Source of the DNA: Vibrio harveyi NBRC 15634 = ATCC 14126 = KCTC 12724
GTDB lineage: Bacteria > Pseudomonadota > Gammaproteobacteria > Enterobacterales > Vibrionaceae
Assembly (NCBI RefSeq): GCF_001591145.1
Contig: NZ_BCUF01000021.1
Span: 24,695-88,694 of the forward strand
Reading direction: 5' to 3'
DNA: 64,000 nt
Shown here: piece by piece, positions 45,617 through 55,281 of the stretch
Position numbering within the stretch: position 1 is the first letter of the stretch
Layout: each line of letters opens with the position of its first letter
Program-made: the position numbers and the translations under genes
Notes under the pieces: model-generated
The model's database searches: none
The model's input: only the letters and a program-made list of their open reading frames with translations
What the model was told of the DNA's origin: nothing

Positions 45617-47359
45617 GTGACAAGCGCAAGCAACGAGAACCAATACCACCCTTGTTTTCTTATTCCATGCTACAACCATGGCAGCACGATTGCGGCTGTA
45701 GTTGAGTCGTTGTCTGTTTTTTCCCTGCCAGTTTTAGTCGTTGATGACGGCAGTAATGAAGAGACAAAACGTGCTCTAGATGCTTTAGCAAATGAAGAGA
45801 AAATCACCTTGATTCGCCTTTCAGAAAACCAAGGTAAAGGTGGCGCAGTAATGGCTGGTATTAAGCAAGCGCAGCTACAAGGGTTCTCTCATGCAATTCA
45901 GATAGATGCCGATGGGCAACACGACCTTGAGGCTGTGCCAACGTTATTGCAGGCTTCGCAGGCTAACCCAAACAGACTAATTTCTGGACAACCGGTTTAC
46001 GACGAAAGCGTACCTAAATCACGTCTCTACGGACGATACGCGACCCATGTTTGGGTGTGGATTGAGACGCTATCGCTTTCTATCAAAGACAGCATGTGTG
46101 GCTTTCGAGCTTACCCTCTTACCCAAACTGTGGACGTGCTCCACAAGTACGACATTGGTAAGCGCATGGACTTCGACATTGAGATCTTAGTTCGTATGTA
46201 TTGGGAAGGCACCGATATTGATTTCGTACCAACACGCGTGATTTACCCTGAAGGTGGCATTTCTCATTTTGATGCACTTTGGGACAACGTAAAAATCAGT
46301 TGGATGCACACACGTTTGTTCTTTGGCATGTTGCCTCGCATCCCTTCATTGCTGGCTCGTAAGCACAAGCGTGCAAACGAATCCAAGCAAGCAACATCTC
46401 GCGACGCTCATTGGTCAAAGCGAAAAGAACAAGGCACCGTGTTGGGGATCAAAACCCTATTAGCCGTTTATCGAGTATTTGGGCGCAAAGTTTTTGACCT
46501 CATTTTGAAGCTCGTAATGCGTTACTACCACCTAACAGGTAAGTCTGCTCGACAAGCTTCTGAGATCTACTTAGATCAATTGCAACAACACGCGAAACAA
46601 CAGAACATCACCCTACCTCAACCTTTGGACAGCTATCAGCACCTGCTGTCATTTGGGCGAACCATGCTTGATAAGTTGGCAGCTTGGCAAGGTGATTTCA
46701 GTGTGGACAATCTTACCATTCATGGTCAACACCACTTCGAAGAGATGGCTGAAAAACAACAAGGCGTGGTCATTCTTGGTTCCCACCTTGGTAACATCGA
46801 ATTGTGTAGAGCGCTTGGTCGCCGACATTCACACGTGAAAATCAATGCATTGGTGTTCACCGAGCACGCCGAGCAATTTAATGCCGTGATGAAGGCCGTC
46901 AACCCAAGCTCCGAGCTTAACCTTATCCAAGTGAGTTCGATGGGACCTGATACCGCCATTTTGCTTCAACAAAAAATAGAGCAAGGCGAATGGGTGGTGA
47001 TTGTTGGCGATCGCACTTCCACCAGCGTTGAAAGCCGCGTCGTTTGGGCGGACTTTTTAGGCAAGCCAGCTCCCTTCCCACAGGGACCATTTATGTTGGC
47101 TTCAGTGTTGAAAGCTCCAGTTTATCTGCTGTTTGGTCTACGAGACGATAACGCCGAAACGCCGCACTTTAACGTATATTTTGAACATTTTAGTGATCAA
47201 ATCGTCTTACCACGTAAGAGTCGCCAAGAAGCGCTGGACAACGTGGTGCAGCAATATGCGCAACGATTAGAACATCACACACTGCAAGCTCCATTGCAGT
47301 GGTACAACTTTTTTAATTTCTGGACTTTAAGTAATCAGCAACATGACAATGAACAATAA
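45617..47359 (+). CDS. apeJ: Glycosyltransferase-acyltransferase fusion ApeJ
   Basis: This 580-aa bifunctional protein starts at GTG 45617. The N-terminal half is a GT2 glycosyltransferase (VLVVDDGSNEET, QIDADGQHDLEAVPT, DSMCGFRAYPL). The C-terminal half is a lysophospholipid acyltransferase of the LpxL/HtrB type (GSHLGNIELCRALG, GDRTSTSVESR). It is thought to add sugar and acyl groups to build the outer-membrane anchor of the polyene. It overlaps the next gene by 17 bp. Confidence 0.87.
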   Translation: MTSASNENQYHPCFLIPCYNHGSTIAAVVESLSVFSLPVLVVDDGSNEETKRALDALANEEKITLIRLSENQGKGGAVMAGIKQAQLQGFSHAIQIDADGQHDLEAVPTLLQASQANPNRLISGQPVYDESVPKSRLYGRYATHVWVWIETLSLSIKDSMCGFRAYPLTQTVDVLHKYDIGKRMDFDIEILVRMYWEGTDIDFVPTRVIYPEGGISHFDALWDNVKISWMHTRLFFGMLPRIPSLLARKHKRANESKQATSRDAHWSKRKEQGTVLGIKTLLAVYRVFGRKVFDLILKLVMRYYHLTGKSARQASEIYLDQLQQHAKQQNITLPQPLDSYQHLLSFGRTMLDKLAAWQGDFSVDNLTIHGQHHFEEMAEKQQGVVILGSHLGNIELCRALGRRHSHVKINALVFTEHAEQFNAVMKAVNPSSELNLIQVSSMGPDTAILLQQKIEQGEWVVIVGDRTSTSVESRVVWADFLGKPAPFPQGPFMLASVLKAPVYLLFGLRDDNAETPHFNVYFEHFSDQIVLPRKSRQEALDNVVQQYAQRLEHHTLQAPLQWYNFFNFWTLSNQQHDNEQ

Positions 47360-48896
47360 TCAAAGCATCACCTTTGGTGCAGAACGCCTTTCGATTGAAG
47401 ATGTCGTCGCGATTGCACACGGTGCAAAAGCAAACATGAATGCGTCACCGGAATTCACATCGAAGATTGATCGCGGCGTGGCATTCCTAGAAAAATTACT
47501 TAAAGAAGAAGGCGTAATTTACGGCGTAACCACTGGGTATGGCGACTCTTGCACTGTTGCAATCCCACCAGCATTGGTCGATGAATTACCCCTTCACCTC
47601 ACTCGCTTTCATGGTTGTGGTTTAGGCGAGATCTTGTCTCATGAGCAAGCAAGAGCCGTGCTGGCAACTCGCCTATGTTCTCTATCACAAGGGGTTTCTG
47701 GTGTTTCGCATGATCTATTGAACCAAATCGTCAACCTGATCAACCACGACATTGCACCACGCATCCCACAGGAAGGCTCAGTTGGCGCTAGTGGCGACTT
47801 AACACCACTGTCTTACCTTGCTGCGGCGCTTATTGGTGAGCGCGATGTGCTTTACAAAGGTGAAGTACGCCCAACTCTTGATGTATTTACTGAACTTGGC
47901 ATTACTCCAATTACGCTCAAACCAAAAGAAGGTTTGGCGCTGATGAATGGCACATCCGTGATGACTGCTCTGGCGTGTATTGCTTACAAACGCGCAGAAT
48001 ACCTTGCTCAGTTGTGCACTAAGATCACGGCGATGGTATCGGTAGGTATGCAGGGCAATGATTTCCACTTTGATGAAGCCCTCTTCGCAGTGAAACCTCA
48101 TCCGGGTCAACAACAAGTTGCGGCATGGCTACGTAACGACCTTAAAGCGGAACGCCCACCACGCAACAGTGACCGCCTGCAGGATCGTTACTCTCTGCGT
48201 TGTGCTCCACACGTGATCGGCATGGTTCAAGATTCTCTTCCTTGGTTGCGTCAATTGATCGAGAACGAGCTTAACAGCGCAAACGACAACCCAATCATCG
48301 ATGGCGACAACGAACGCGTACTGCATGGTGGACACTTCTACGGCGGTCATATTGCAATGGCGATGGACACACTGAAAACAAACATCGCGAACCTAGCGGA
48401 TCTACTGGATCGTCAGATGGCTCAGTTAATGGACTACAAGTTCAACAATGGTCTGCCATTCAACCTGACGGGTGCGGAAGGCGAACGTAAGCCAATCAAC
48501 CATGGCTTTAAAGCGGTGCAAATTGGTATTTCAGCTTGGACAGCAGAAGCGCTAAAACACACCATGCCTGCAAGCGTGTTCTCACGCTCAACAGAGTGTC
48601 ACAACCAAGACAAAGTGAGCATGGGTACGATTGCAGCTCGCGACTGTATGCGCGTTCTTGAGCTGACAGAACAAGTCGCAGCGGCATCTTTGCTGGCGAG
48701 TGTTCAAGCGGTAGAGATTCGTCGCCGCCATAATGAGCTAGACGAACACCACATGAGCAGTAACTTGAAGATGATTCGCGATGCGGTACTGGAAGAGTTC
48801 GAGTTTGTTGTCGAAGACCGTCCACTAGAGCACGATCTACGTAACTTCATAGCTAAAATCCAACAACGTCACTGGTTGTTGTACGCGGAGGCGTAA
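47343..48896 (+). CDS. Aromatic amino acid ammonia lyase of the APE cluster
   Basis: This 517-aa enzyme of the histidine/tyrosine/phenylalanine ammonia lyase family has the MIO-forming Ala-Ser-Gly in VGASGDLTPLSYLAA near residue 151, YGVTTGYGDS near 60, and NDNPIID near 318. The pocket segment reads LTRFHGCG where histidine lyases usually have SHAAG, favouring an aromatic substrate such as tyrosine. It would produce the coumarate starter. It lies between apeJ and apeK. ATG 47343 and ATG 47349 are both possible. Confidence 0.88.
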   Translation: MTMNNNQSITFGAERLSIEDVVAIAHGAKANMNASPEFTSKIDRGVAFLEKLLKEEGVIYGVTTGYGDSCTVAIPPALVDELPLHLTRFHGCGLGEILSHEQARAVLATRLCSLSQGVSGVSHDLLNQIVNLINHDIAPRIPQEGSVGASGDLTPLSYLAAALIGERDVLYKGEVRPTLDVFTELGITPITLKPKEGLALMNGTSVMTALACIAYKRAEYLAQLCTKITAMVSVGMQGNDFHFDEALFAVKPHPGQQQVAAWLRNDLKAERPPRNSDRLQDRYSLRCAPHVIGMVQDSLPWLRQLIENELNSANDNPIIDGDNERVLHGGHFYGGHIAMAMDTLKTNIANLADLLDRQMAQLMDYKFNNGLPFNLTGAEGERKPINHGFKAVQIGISAWTAEALKHTMPASVFSRSTECHNQDKVSMGTIAARDCMRVLELTEQVAAASLLASVQAVEIRRRHNELDEHHMSSNLKMIRDAVLEEFEFVVEDRPLEHDLRNFIAKIQQRHWLLYAEA

Positions 48897-49342
48897 TGCA
48901 AGAACAAGTCCTTTACCCGCTAGAAACTGAGGTGACAATGGTCACCTCATTTCAGGATGCTGATCCGATGGGCGTCATCTATCACGGTAACTTCTTTCGT
49001 TACTTCGAAGAAGCACGCCGAGTGCTAATGGAGAAGATTGAGTACAGCTACCGTGATATGCAAGCGTCGGGCTACATGTGGCCAATCATCGACACCCGCG
49101 TGAAGTATGTAAAGGCAATCCCATTCAACCATGAAATTCGCATTACCGCGACGCTCACTGAGTGGGAAAACCGCTTGCGCGTAGACTACGTGATTTATGA
49201 TGCCAAAACCGATCAGCGCATGTGTAAAGCTCATACCACACAAGTGGCAGTTTCTATCGAAAAACAAGAAATGTGCTTTGTTTCTCCTGCCGCTTTTCTA
49301 GATAAAGTAGAGCAGTGGCATAAGTGTGGGAGCTTATCTTAA
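48896..49342 (+). CDS. apeK: Acyl-CoA thioesterase (4HBT type) ApeK
   Basis: This 148-aa hotdog thioesterase has the 4-hydroxybenzoyl-CoA thioesterase motif FQDADPMGVIYHGNFFRYFEEAR with the conserved Asp. It likely removes stalled or finished acyl chains from the synthase. Start and stop both overlap neighbours by one base (TAATG at each end), so translation is coupled. Confidence 0.86.
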   Translation: MQEQVLYPLETEVTMVTSFQDADPMGVIYHGNFFRYFEEARRVLMEKIEYSYRDMQASGYMWPIIDTRVKYVKAIPFNHEIRITATLTEWENRLRVDYVIYDAKTDQRMCKAHTTQVAVSIEKQEMCFVSPAAFLDKVEQWHKCGSLS

Positions 49343-49971
49343 TGCGCAAATCCTTGTTCTCTTTATTTGTGTCTATGGCTCTGCTCGTATCATTCTCGAC
49401 TCCGAGCTGGGCAAAAGTGGTGGATCTCGACTCGTTGCAGGCACAGTTGTCACAAAACGAAGTAGTCCGCGGCGATTTTAAACAAAGCCGTCACCTAGAG
49501 ATGTTTAATCAACCGCTTACTTCAACAGGCATTTTTACTCTCAGCAAATCGCACGGTTTACTTTGGCAACAGCAGATCCCATTTGCCGTAAACTTGGTTT
49601 TAACTCAAGACAAGTTACGCCAGACCTTTGCTAACCAAGCGCCAAAAACCATCACCGCACAAGAAAACCCAATGGCATTCTATTTTAGCCATGTATTTCT
49701 ATCAGTTTTCCATGGTGATACCGCAGCATTGAAAGAACAGTTTACACTGGACTTTTCTGCTCAAGATAGTGGTCAATGGCAATTGGTTCTCACTCCAAAA
49801 CGAGCGCCACTTAACGCGGTGTTTAAAGCCATCACGCTCTCTGGTAACACTCATATTGACCAATTAATGCTAGAAGAACTGCGCGGAGACAAAACAGAGA
49901 TTGAGTTTACTCAACAAGCGTCTTTGCCAAAGGAATTAACGGATGCAGAAAAGGCTCAATTTGATTTCTAA
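49342..49971 (+). CDS. apeL: LolA-like outer-membrane lipoprotein carrier ApeL
   Basis: The start is ATG 49342 (TAATG overlap); the frame open from 49324 is not used. The 209-aa product has a signal peptide (LFSLFVSMALLVSFSTPSWA) and a LolA-like beta fold with GDFKQSRHLEMFNQPL and SHGLLWQQQIPF. It is thought to carry the lipid-linked polyene across the periplasm. It overlaps the next gene by 29 bp. Confidence 0.85.
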   Translation: MRKSLFSLFVSMALLVSFSTPSWAKVVDLDSLQAQLSQNEVVRGDFKQSRHLEMFNQPLTSTGIFTLSKSHGLLWQQQIPFAVNLVLTQDKLRQTFANQAPKTITAQENPMAFYFSHVFLSVFHGDTAALKEQFTLDFSAQDSGQWQLVLTPKRAPLNAVFKAITLSGNTHIDQLMLEELRGDKTEIEFTQQASLPKELTDAEKAQFDF

Positions 49972-52285
49972 ATTCCGTCTAGGTTCATACGCATTGGCTT
50001 GGCTTTGGTTAAGCTTAGTTGTGATCGCAAGCGCTCTGCTATTAAAACAATGGGTGGGGAGCGAACACTCGCCGATTGAAACCAACATCCTAAAACTGCT
50101 GCCTGAAAATCAGCAAAATCCAATCGCAGAGCAAGCGTTTGAAGCAGTCTCCACCAGTATGAGTGATCAAGTCATCTTTGTACTGACCGCTGCCGACAAA
50201 ACACAATTGCTAAAAGCCGCTGGCGCATTTGAAAAAGGGTTAAGAGAAACCCAACAGTTTACCAACGTCGTCGGGAAAATATCACCTGACGCTCAACAAG
50301 CTTGGGCAAGCTACTACTTCAATCATCGTTTCCAGCAACTGACTCAAGCACAACGAGAGCGACTAAGCCAAGACCCACAAGCTCAAGTGCAATATGTGGT
50401 TCAATCCCTTTACAACCCGTTTTCGGGCGTAACAGGTCAAGAGCTACAAAACGATCCGTTCTTACTGTTTCGTGATTACTTAAGCCAAGTCACGCAGCAA
50501 ACATCAGCGTTTAGACTCGATAATGGCTACTTGTCTGCCGAAAAAGATGGTCAACAATACCTCTTAATCACTGCGACACTCAGTGGTTCTCCATACGCTC
50601 TCTCGACTCAAAGTGTCGTCCCAAAAATCGAACAGCTAGAGCAATCCATCGCCGCACAGTTTGGTGCTAAAACCGCGCATACCGGCGTACTGTTTTACGC
50701 AGACTTTGGCACTCAGAGTGCGAAATCAGAAATCAGCACTATTGGCGTGTTCTCTTTATTGGGCATCGTCGTGTTGTTCTTGGTTGTGTTCCGAAGTTTA
50801 ATGCCGCTCTCTTTAGCGCTGTTATCCATTTCGGTTGGTTTGCTGATTGCTCTTAGCGTCACCACTTGGGTATTTGGCAAAGTCCATCTATTCAGTTTGG
50901 TCTTCGGTGCAAGCTTGATTGGCGTTTCAATAGACTACGCCTTCCATTATCTGACGGAACGTTTATCTGAAGGCAGCCAGTGGGACAGTCGAAAAGGTCT
51001 CAAACATATTTTTGCTGCCATCACTTTAGGTCTTATCACCAGCTTGATTGGCTATTTAGGCATGTTGATTGCGCCTTTCCCAGGCTTGCAGCAACTTGCC
51101 CTCTTCTCCTCTATCGGACTGATTGCCGCTTACGCAACCGTAGTGGCTTGGTACCCGATTCTCGCAGTGAAACCTTCTCGCAATGCGGTGAAAGTACCGG
51201 GTCATCGGTTGTTGTCTGCATGGTTATCTGTGTGGCAACGTCCTAGCGTGAAAGTTGGGCTGCCGCTTACCTGTCTTATCATCAGTGGCTATTTTCTCAC
51301 TCAGTTGAAGTACGACGATGACATTCGCCAATTGCAAGCCATGCCAGAAACGCTAAAGCAGCAAGAGGCTTTGATTACAAAAGTCAGTGGAATGCAGGCT
51401 TCTCAACAAATGCTTGTGGTCACCACCGACACGGATCAATCTCTGCTTCAACGACTAGAGCAACTTGACCCCACGCTACAGCAATGGCAACAAACCAACA
51501 TCATTGAAGGCTATCAAAGTTTGAGTAAGTATCTGGGCTCAATCGAACGCCAACAAAGTGATTTTGCTCTGATAGCAAATCTGTACCAAACGCAAGCTTC
51601 TGCTTTAGCATCAGGCTTACAACTGGCACACAAGCCAAAACTGACAAACACCCTTGTGCCAGTCAGTTTGCCAGACTATCTAAACAATCCGGTGTCCGAA
51701 CCAATTCGCTTCCTCTACTTGGGAGAAATCGAAGGTCAATCGGCAGCGGTCATCACGTTAAACAAGTTGAACGACCCAGAAATTGTAAAAGCATTTGCGC
51801 AGTCTCAATCAGATATCAGTTACTTAAACAAAGCCGAAGAGATCTCGACGTTATTTGGCGAGTACCGCATTAAAATCATGGAGCTGTTATTTGCTGCTGC
51901 CGCGATTATTTTTGCCGTTCTAGTCAAACGCTACGGCTTTCACCACGGTTGGCGTATTTTACTCCCTTCAGCAATTGCTTGTATTGGAGGTCTCGCTGCC
52001 GCGGTTGCTGCTGGCTCGACACTCAACTTATTTAACTTGTTAGGCTTGATCCTGATCTTGGGAATCGGTATCGACTACACCCTATTTTTTGCTGAGAAAG
52101 CACGCAGTTTGAGCACTCTTCTCGCGATTACGCTCTCTGCCATCACAACGGTATTGTCTTTTGGGTTACTCTCTCTCAGTCAAACCCATGCGATTCATAG
52201 CTTTGGTGTGACCGTTTTAAGTGGCATTTTCATCGCTTGGTTACTCTCGCCGATTGCTATTATGACTAAGGAAAAATCACAATGA
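49943..52285 (+). CDS. apeM: MMPL/RND-family exporter ApeM
   Basis: This 780-aa membrane protein has twelve predicted helices in two halves and two large periplasmic loops (about 45-260 and 430-640). Conserved RND segments are GASLIGVSIDYAFHYLTE and GLILILGIGIDYTLFFAE. It is the probable inner-membrane extractor of the aryl polyene glycolipid, handing it to ApeL. AAAGGA precedes the ATG; the stop overlaps the next start (ATGA). Confidence 0.9.
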   Translation: MQKRLNLISKFRLGSYALAWLWLSLVVIASALLLKQWVGSEHSPIETNILKLLPENQQNPIAEQAFEAVSTSMSDQVIFVLTAADKTQLLKAAGAFEKGLRETQQFTNVVGKISPDAQQAWASYYFNHRFQQLTQAQRERLSQDPQAQVQYVVQSLYNPFSGVTGQELQNDPFLLFRDYLSQVTQQTSAFRLDNGYLSAEKDGQQYLLITATLSGSPYALSTQSVVPKIEQLEQSIAAQFGAKTAHTGVLFYADFGTQSAKSEISTIGVFSLLGIVVLFLVVFRSLMPLSLALLSISVGLLIALSVTTWVFGKVHLFSLVFGASLIGVSIDYAFHYLTERLSEGSQWDSRKGLKHIFAAITLGLITSLIGYLGMLIAPFPGLQQLALFSSIGLIAAYATVVAWYPILAVKPSRNAVKVPGHRLLSAWLSVWQRPSVKVGLPLTCLIISGYFLTQLKYDDDIRQLQAMPETLKQQEALITKVSGMQASQQMLVVTTDTDQSLLQRLEQLDPTLQQWQQTNIIEGYQSLSKYLGSIERQQSDFALIANLYQTQASALASGLQLAHKPKLTNTLVPVSLPDYLNNPVSEPIRFLYLGEIEGQSAAVITLNKLNDPEIVKAFAQSQSDISYLNKAEEISTLFGEYRIKIMELLFAAAAIIFAVLVKRYGFHHGWRILLPSAIACIGGLAAAVAAGSTLNLFNLLGLILILGIGIDYTLFFAEKARSLSTLLAITLSAITTVLSFGLLSLSQTHAIHSFGVTVLSGIFIAWLLSPIAIMTKEKSQ

Positions 52286-52893
52286 GCACTTCCACGGCTG
52301 TGCGTATTTTCATCACAATGATTTTTGTAACTTTGCTCAGTGCTTGCAGCTTAGTACCCAAACAATCAACGCCTAGCGTCGAAATAGAAAAAGGCGTCTC
52401 TGTCGCGCTCCCTGCCCCGAACGATCTCGGTTATCACCTCACAGCAAGCCAGTTGATTACTGCGACTTGGACCGCAGAAGGAAAAGAGAGACAAGAACAA
52501 CTGCCAGTGCAATTACAAGTGAACAGCAACGATGTCACACTAGCCGGCTTTTCCTCTTGGGGTACCCGAATTTTATCCCTCAACTACAATGGTGAGCAGA
52601 TAAATACAGAAGTTTTAGCCGGTCTCGATGGCACGTTGCCAGAACCGGAGCAAGTACTATTCAACCTAATGATCACGCTGTGGCCGAGTTCTGCTTGGGA
52701 AGCGCCGCTAAATAAGGTAAGGTGGCGAATGATTGATGATGAATATTCTAGAGCCGTGTTTAATAGCGACGGTGAAAAGATCATAGACATCCGCTATGAG
52801 AATCGCGACAAACTGAAAGGTAAGATTAGCTTTAATCACCTTCAACATCCGTTTTCGATTTCTATTCAAACACTGCAGTATCAATTAAATTAA
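52282..52893 (+). CDS. apeN: DUF3261-type lipoprotein ApeN
   Basis: This 203-aa lipoprotein has a signal ending in LLSACS, with the lipidated Cys at residue 22, followed by a DUF3261-like domain (LNYNGEQINTEVLAGLDG, then SRAVFNSDGEKIIDIRYEN). In APE clusters this protein always follows the MMPL exporter and is probably the outer-membrane acceptor. It overlaps apeM by 4 bp. Confidence 0.84.
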   Translation: MSTSTAVRIFITMIFVTLLSACSLVPKQSTPSVEIEKGVSVALPAPNDLGYHLTASQLITATWTAEGKERQEQLPVQLQVNSNDVTLAGFSSWGTRILSLNYNGEQINTEVLAGLDGTLPEPEQVLFNLMITLWPSSAWEAPLNKVRWRMIDDEYSRAVFNSDGEKIIDIRYENRDKLKGKISFNHLQHPFSISIQTLQYQLN

Positions 52894-52914
52894 GAACGAT
52901 CCTAATACAACACT

Positions 52915-54102
52915 ATGTCTACTCGCTCTCCTCAACCTTTGTATATTCAGGCCTGCGGCTTTCATTCCGCGATGGGTAACGATGATACAAGCATTCATCA
53001 ATGTCTATCAGGTTCTAAGCCATCAAACATGGTCGTGGATAAAACCATTCTGAATAACGATCGAGAAACCGTTATTGGACGCGTCTTAGAACCATTACCA
53101 ACGCTTCCGCAGGCGTTGCATTCGTTTGATTCTAGAAACAACCGACTCGCACTCTCTGCCATTTTGCAGATCGAACCCAAAGTCCGCGAAGCCATTGGCC
53201 AATATGGCTCAGACCGCATTGCCGTGGTGATCGGGACCAGCACCTCCGGCATTGCAGATGGTGAAATTGCCTTTGCAGAAAAGCTCTCAGATGGTGAGTT
53301 CCCAAACGATTACCATTACCGTAAGCAAGAGCTTGGTCATTGCAGTGACTTTGTCGCAGCGTATTTTGGACTGACAGGTCCTCATTACGCCGTATCGACA
53401 GCTTGCTCTTCCAGTGGACGCGTATTTATCACCGCTCAACGTCTTTTAAAATCGGGGCTAGTCGATGCCGTGATTGTTGGTGGTGTCGACACCATATGTC
53501 GCCTGACCTTAAATGGCTTTAGTGGTCTAGAAGCCCTGTCAGACAAACACTGCTTACCATTCGATGCAGATCGTTCGGGTATTAATATCGGAGAAGCCGC
53601 GTCCATCATGTTATTGAGCCACACGCCCGCCAAAGTGGCATTGTTAGGCGCAGGAGACAGCTCTGACGCACACCATATCTCTGCACCACACCCAGAGGGA
53701 CTCGGTGCAGAAGAGGCCATGAACAAAGCCCTTTCAAACGCTGGCTTAACGGCTGAAGATATTGGTTACATCAATGCGCATGGAACCGCGACCCCATTGA
53801 ATGATTCGATGGAAAGCAAAGCCATTTTCCGCTGCTTTGGTGATGCTGTATCAGTGAGCTCAACCAAACCGTTAACCGGTCATACTCTAGGTGCAGCCAG
53901 CGCAACTGAAGCGGCAATCGCATGGCATATTTTGAATTACGATCTCGATCTCCCCGTCCAGCATTGCGCAAACAAAGCGGAAGATATCGAAATCTCCCTC
54001 GTTGAAGCACCATCAAAACTTGGTGGAAAAGCGATTTTAAGCAACTCTTTTGCTTTCGGCGGTAATAACGTTAGTCTTATTTTTGGTTACGCTCATGACT
54101 AA
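52915..54102 (+). CDS. apeO: Beta-ketoacyl synthase ApeO
   Basis: This 395-aa FabB/F-like ketosynthase has the full triad: Cys in VSTACSSSGR (about 163), His in NAHGTATPLND (about 286), His in PLTGHTLGAAS (about 322). A terminal AFGGNN segment closes the fold. It is the active ketosynthase partnered with ApeC for chain elongation. Its stop lies 8 bp inside the start of apeP. Confidence 0.9.
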   Translation: MSTRSPQPLYIQACGFHSAMGNDDTSIHQCLSGSKPSNMVVDKTILNNDRETVIGRVLEPLPTLPQALHSFDSRNNRLALSAILQIEPKVREAIGQYGSDRIAVVIGTSTSGIADGEIAFAEKLSDGEFPNDYHYRKQELGHCSDFVAAYFGLTGPHYAVSTACSSSGRVFITAQRLLKSGLVDAVIVGGVDTICRLTLNGFSGLEALSDKHCLPFDADRSGINIGEAASIMLLSHTPAKVALLGAGDSSDAHHISAPHPEGLGAEEAMNKALSNAGLTAEDIGYINAHGTATPLNDSMESKAIFRCFGDAVSVSSTKPLTGHTLGAASATEAAIAWHILNYDLDLPVQHCANKAEDIEISLVEAPSKLGGKAILSNSFAFGGNNVSLIFGYAHD

Positions 54103-54559
54103 ACTTCCCCCAATTGAACAACTGCTTCCGCACGATAGACCAATGATCTTGGTTGATCGTGCTATCGATATTCAACAAGACACCATCCATTGTCAGGTTG
54201 ATATTGGCGAGCATAACCCTTTTTTCAACCGTGATACTCAAACGGTTCCGGCGTATGTCGGCATAGAGTTTATGGCACAGTCTGTTGCCGCTTGGTCTGG
54301 CTACCATGCCCTTATTCAAGGACAGGAGCCACCTATTGGGTTCTTATTAGGCAGTCGACGTTACACCTCTGAGTGCGATGCCTTTACTAAAGGTCAACAG
54401 CTCGACGTATATGCCGAGAAAATGATGGAAGACAATGGCATGGCGGTGTTTTCTGCTCGCATGGAGTGGCAAGAAAAAACCATCGCTACCTGTCAGTTGA
54501 ACGTATACGTTCCATCAGAAGAAAAATTAAAAGAAATGAAAATCAGGAGTCAACAATGA
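54095..54559 (+). CDS. apeP: 3-hydroxyacyl-ACP dehydratase ApeP
   Basis: The start is ATG 54095, 8 bp before the apeO stop; the frame open from 54050 is inside apeO. The 154-aa hotdog protein has LLPHDRPMILVDR and VGIEFMAQSVAAWSGYHA, typical of FabZ-like dehydratases of pigment clusters. It acts with ApeI. Its stop overlaps the apeQ start (ATGA). Confidence 0.87.
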   Translation: MTKLPPIEQLLPHDRPMILVDRAIDIQQDTIHCQVDIGEHNPFFNRDTQTVPAYVGIEFMAQSVAAWSGYHALIQGQEPPIGFLLGSRRYTSECDAFTKGQQLDVYAEKMMEDNGMAVFSARMEWQEKTIATCQLNVYVPSEEKLKEMKIRSQQ

Positions 54560-55281
54560 CCCGACAAGTCCTCGTAACTGGTGCCAGTAAAGGCATTGGT
54601 AAAGCCATCGCCGTTCAACTTGCCAAAGACGGTTTCCACATCGTCGTGCATTACATGGGCGATCAACAAGGCGCACAAAACACTTTAGAGACCATTGAAC
54701 AACATGGTGGCTCAGGTCGTCTGATCCAGTTTGATATCAGCAACCGCGAAGAATGCCGTACTAAACTAGAAGCCGACATCGCAGAGCATGGTGCTTACTA
54801 CGGTGTCGTCAACAATGCTGGCATCACTCGCGACACTGCTTTCCCAGCTATGACGGAAGAAGAATGGGATGGCGTGATTCATACCAACCTAGATAGTTTC
54901 TACAACGTACTGCACCCTTGCGTAATGCCAATGGTACAAAAACGCAAAGGCGGTCGTATTGTGACTCTCGCGTCGGTGTCTGGTCTGATGGGCAACCGTG
55001 GTCAAACCAACTACAGCGCGGCAAAAGCTGGCGTGATTGGTGCAACGAAATCTCTCGCGCTTGAACTCGCAAAACGTAAGATCACCGTGAACTGTGTGGC
55101 ACCAGGTCTTATTGATACTGGCATGGTGGATGAGCACGTAAAAGAGCACGCGATGCCGCAAATCCCTCTTCGTCGCATGGGTGAACCAGAGGAAGTGGCT
55201 GGTCTGGTAAGCTACTTGATGTCTGATATCGCAGGTTATGTTACCCGCCAAGTTATCTCAGTAAATGGAGGCTTAGTATGA
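54556..55281 (+). CDS. apeQ: 3-ketoacyl-ACP reductase ApeQ (FabG-like)
   Basis: The start is ATG 54556, with AGGAGT upstream. The 241-aa SDR has TGASKGIGKA (NADPH), VNNAGITRD, catalytic Ser in ASVSG and YSAAK. It reduces the 3-keto intermediate of each elongation cycle. It overlaps apeP and apeR by 4 bp each. Confidence 0.92.
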   Translation: MTRQVLVTGASKGIGKAIAVQLAKDGFHIVVHYMGDQQGAQNTLETIEQHGGSGRLIQFDISNREECRTKLEADIAEHGAYYGVVNNAGITRDTAFPAMTEEEWDGVIHTNLDSFYNVLHPCVMPMVQKRKGGRIVTLASVSGLMGNRGQTNYSAAKAGVIGATKSLALELAKRKITVNCVAPGLIDTGMVDEHVKEHAMPQIPLRRMGEPEEVAGLVSYLMSDIAGYVTRQVISVNGGLV

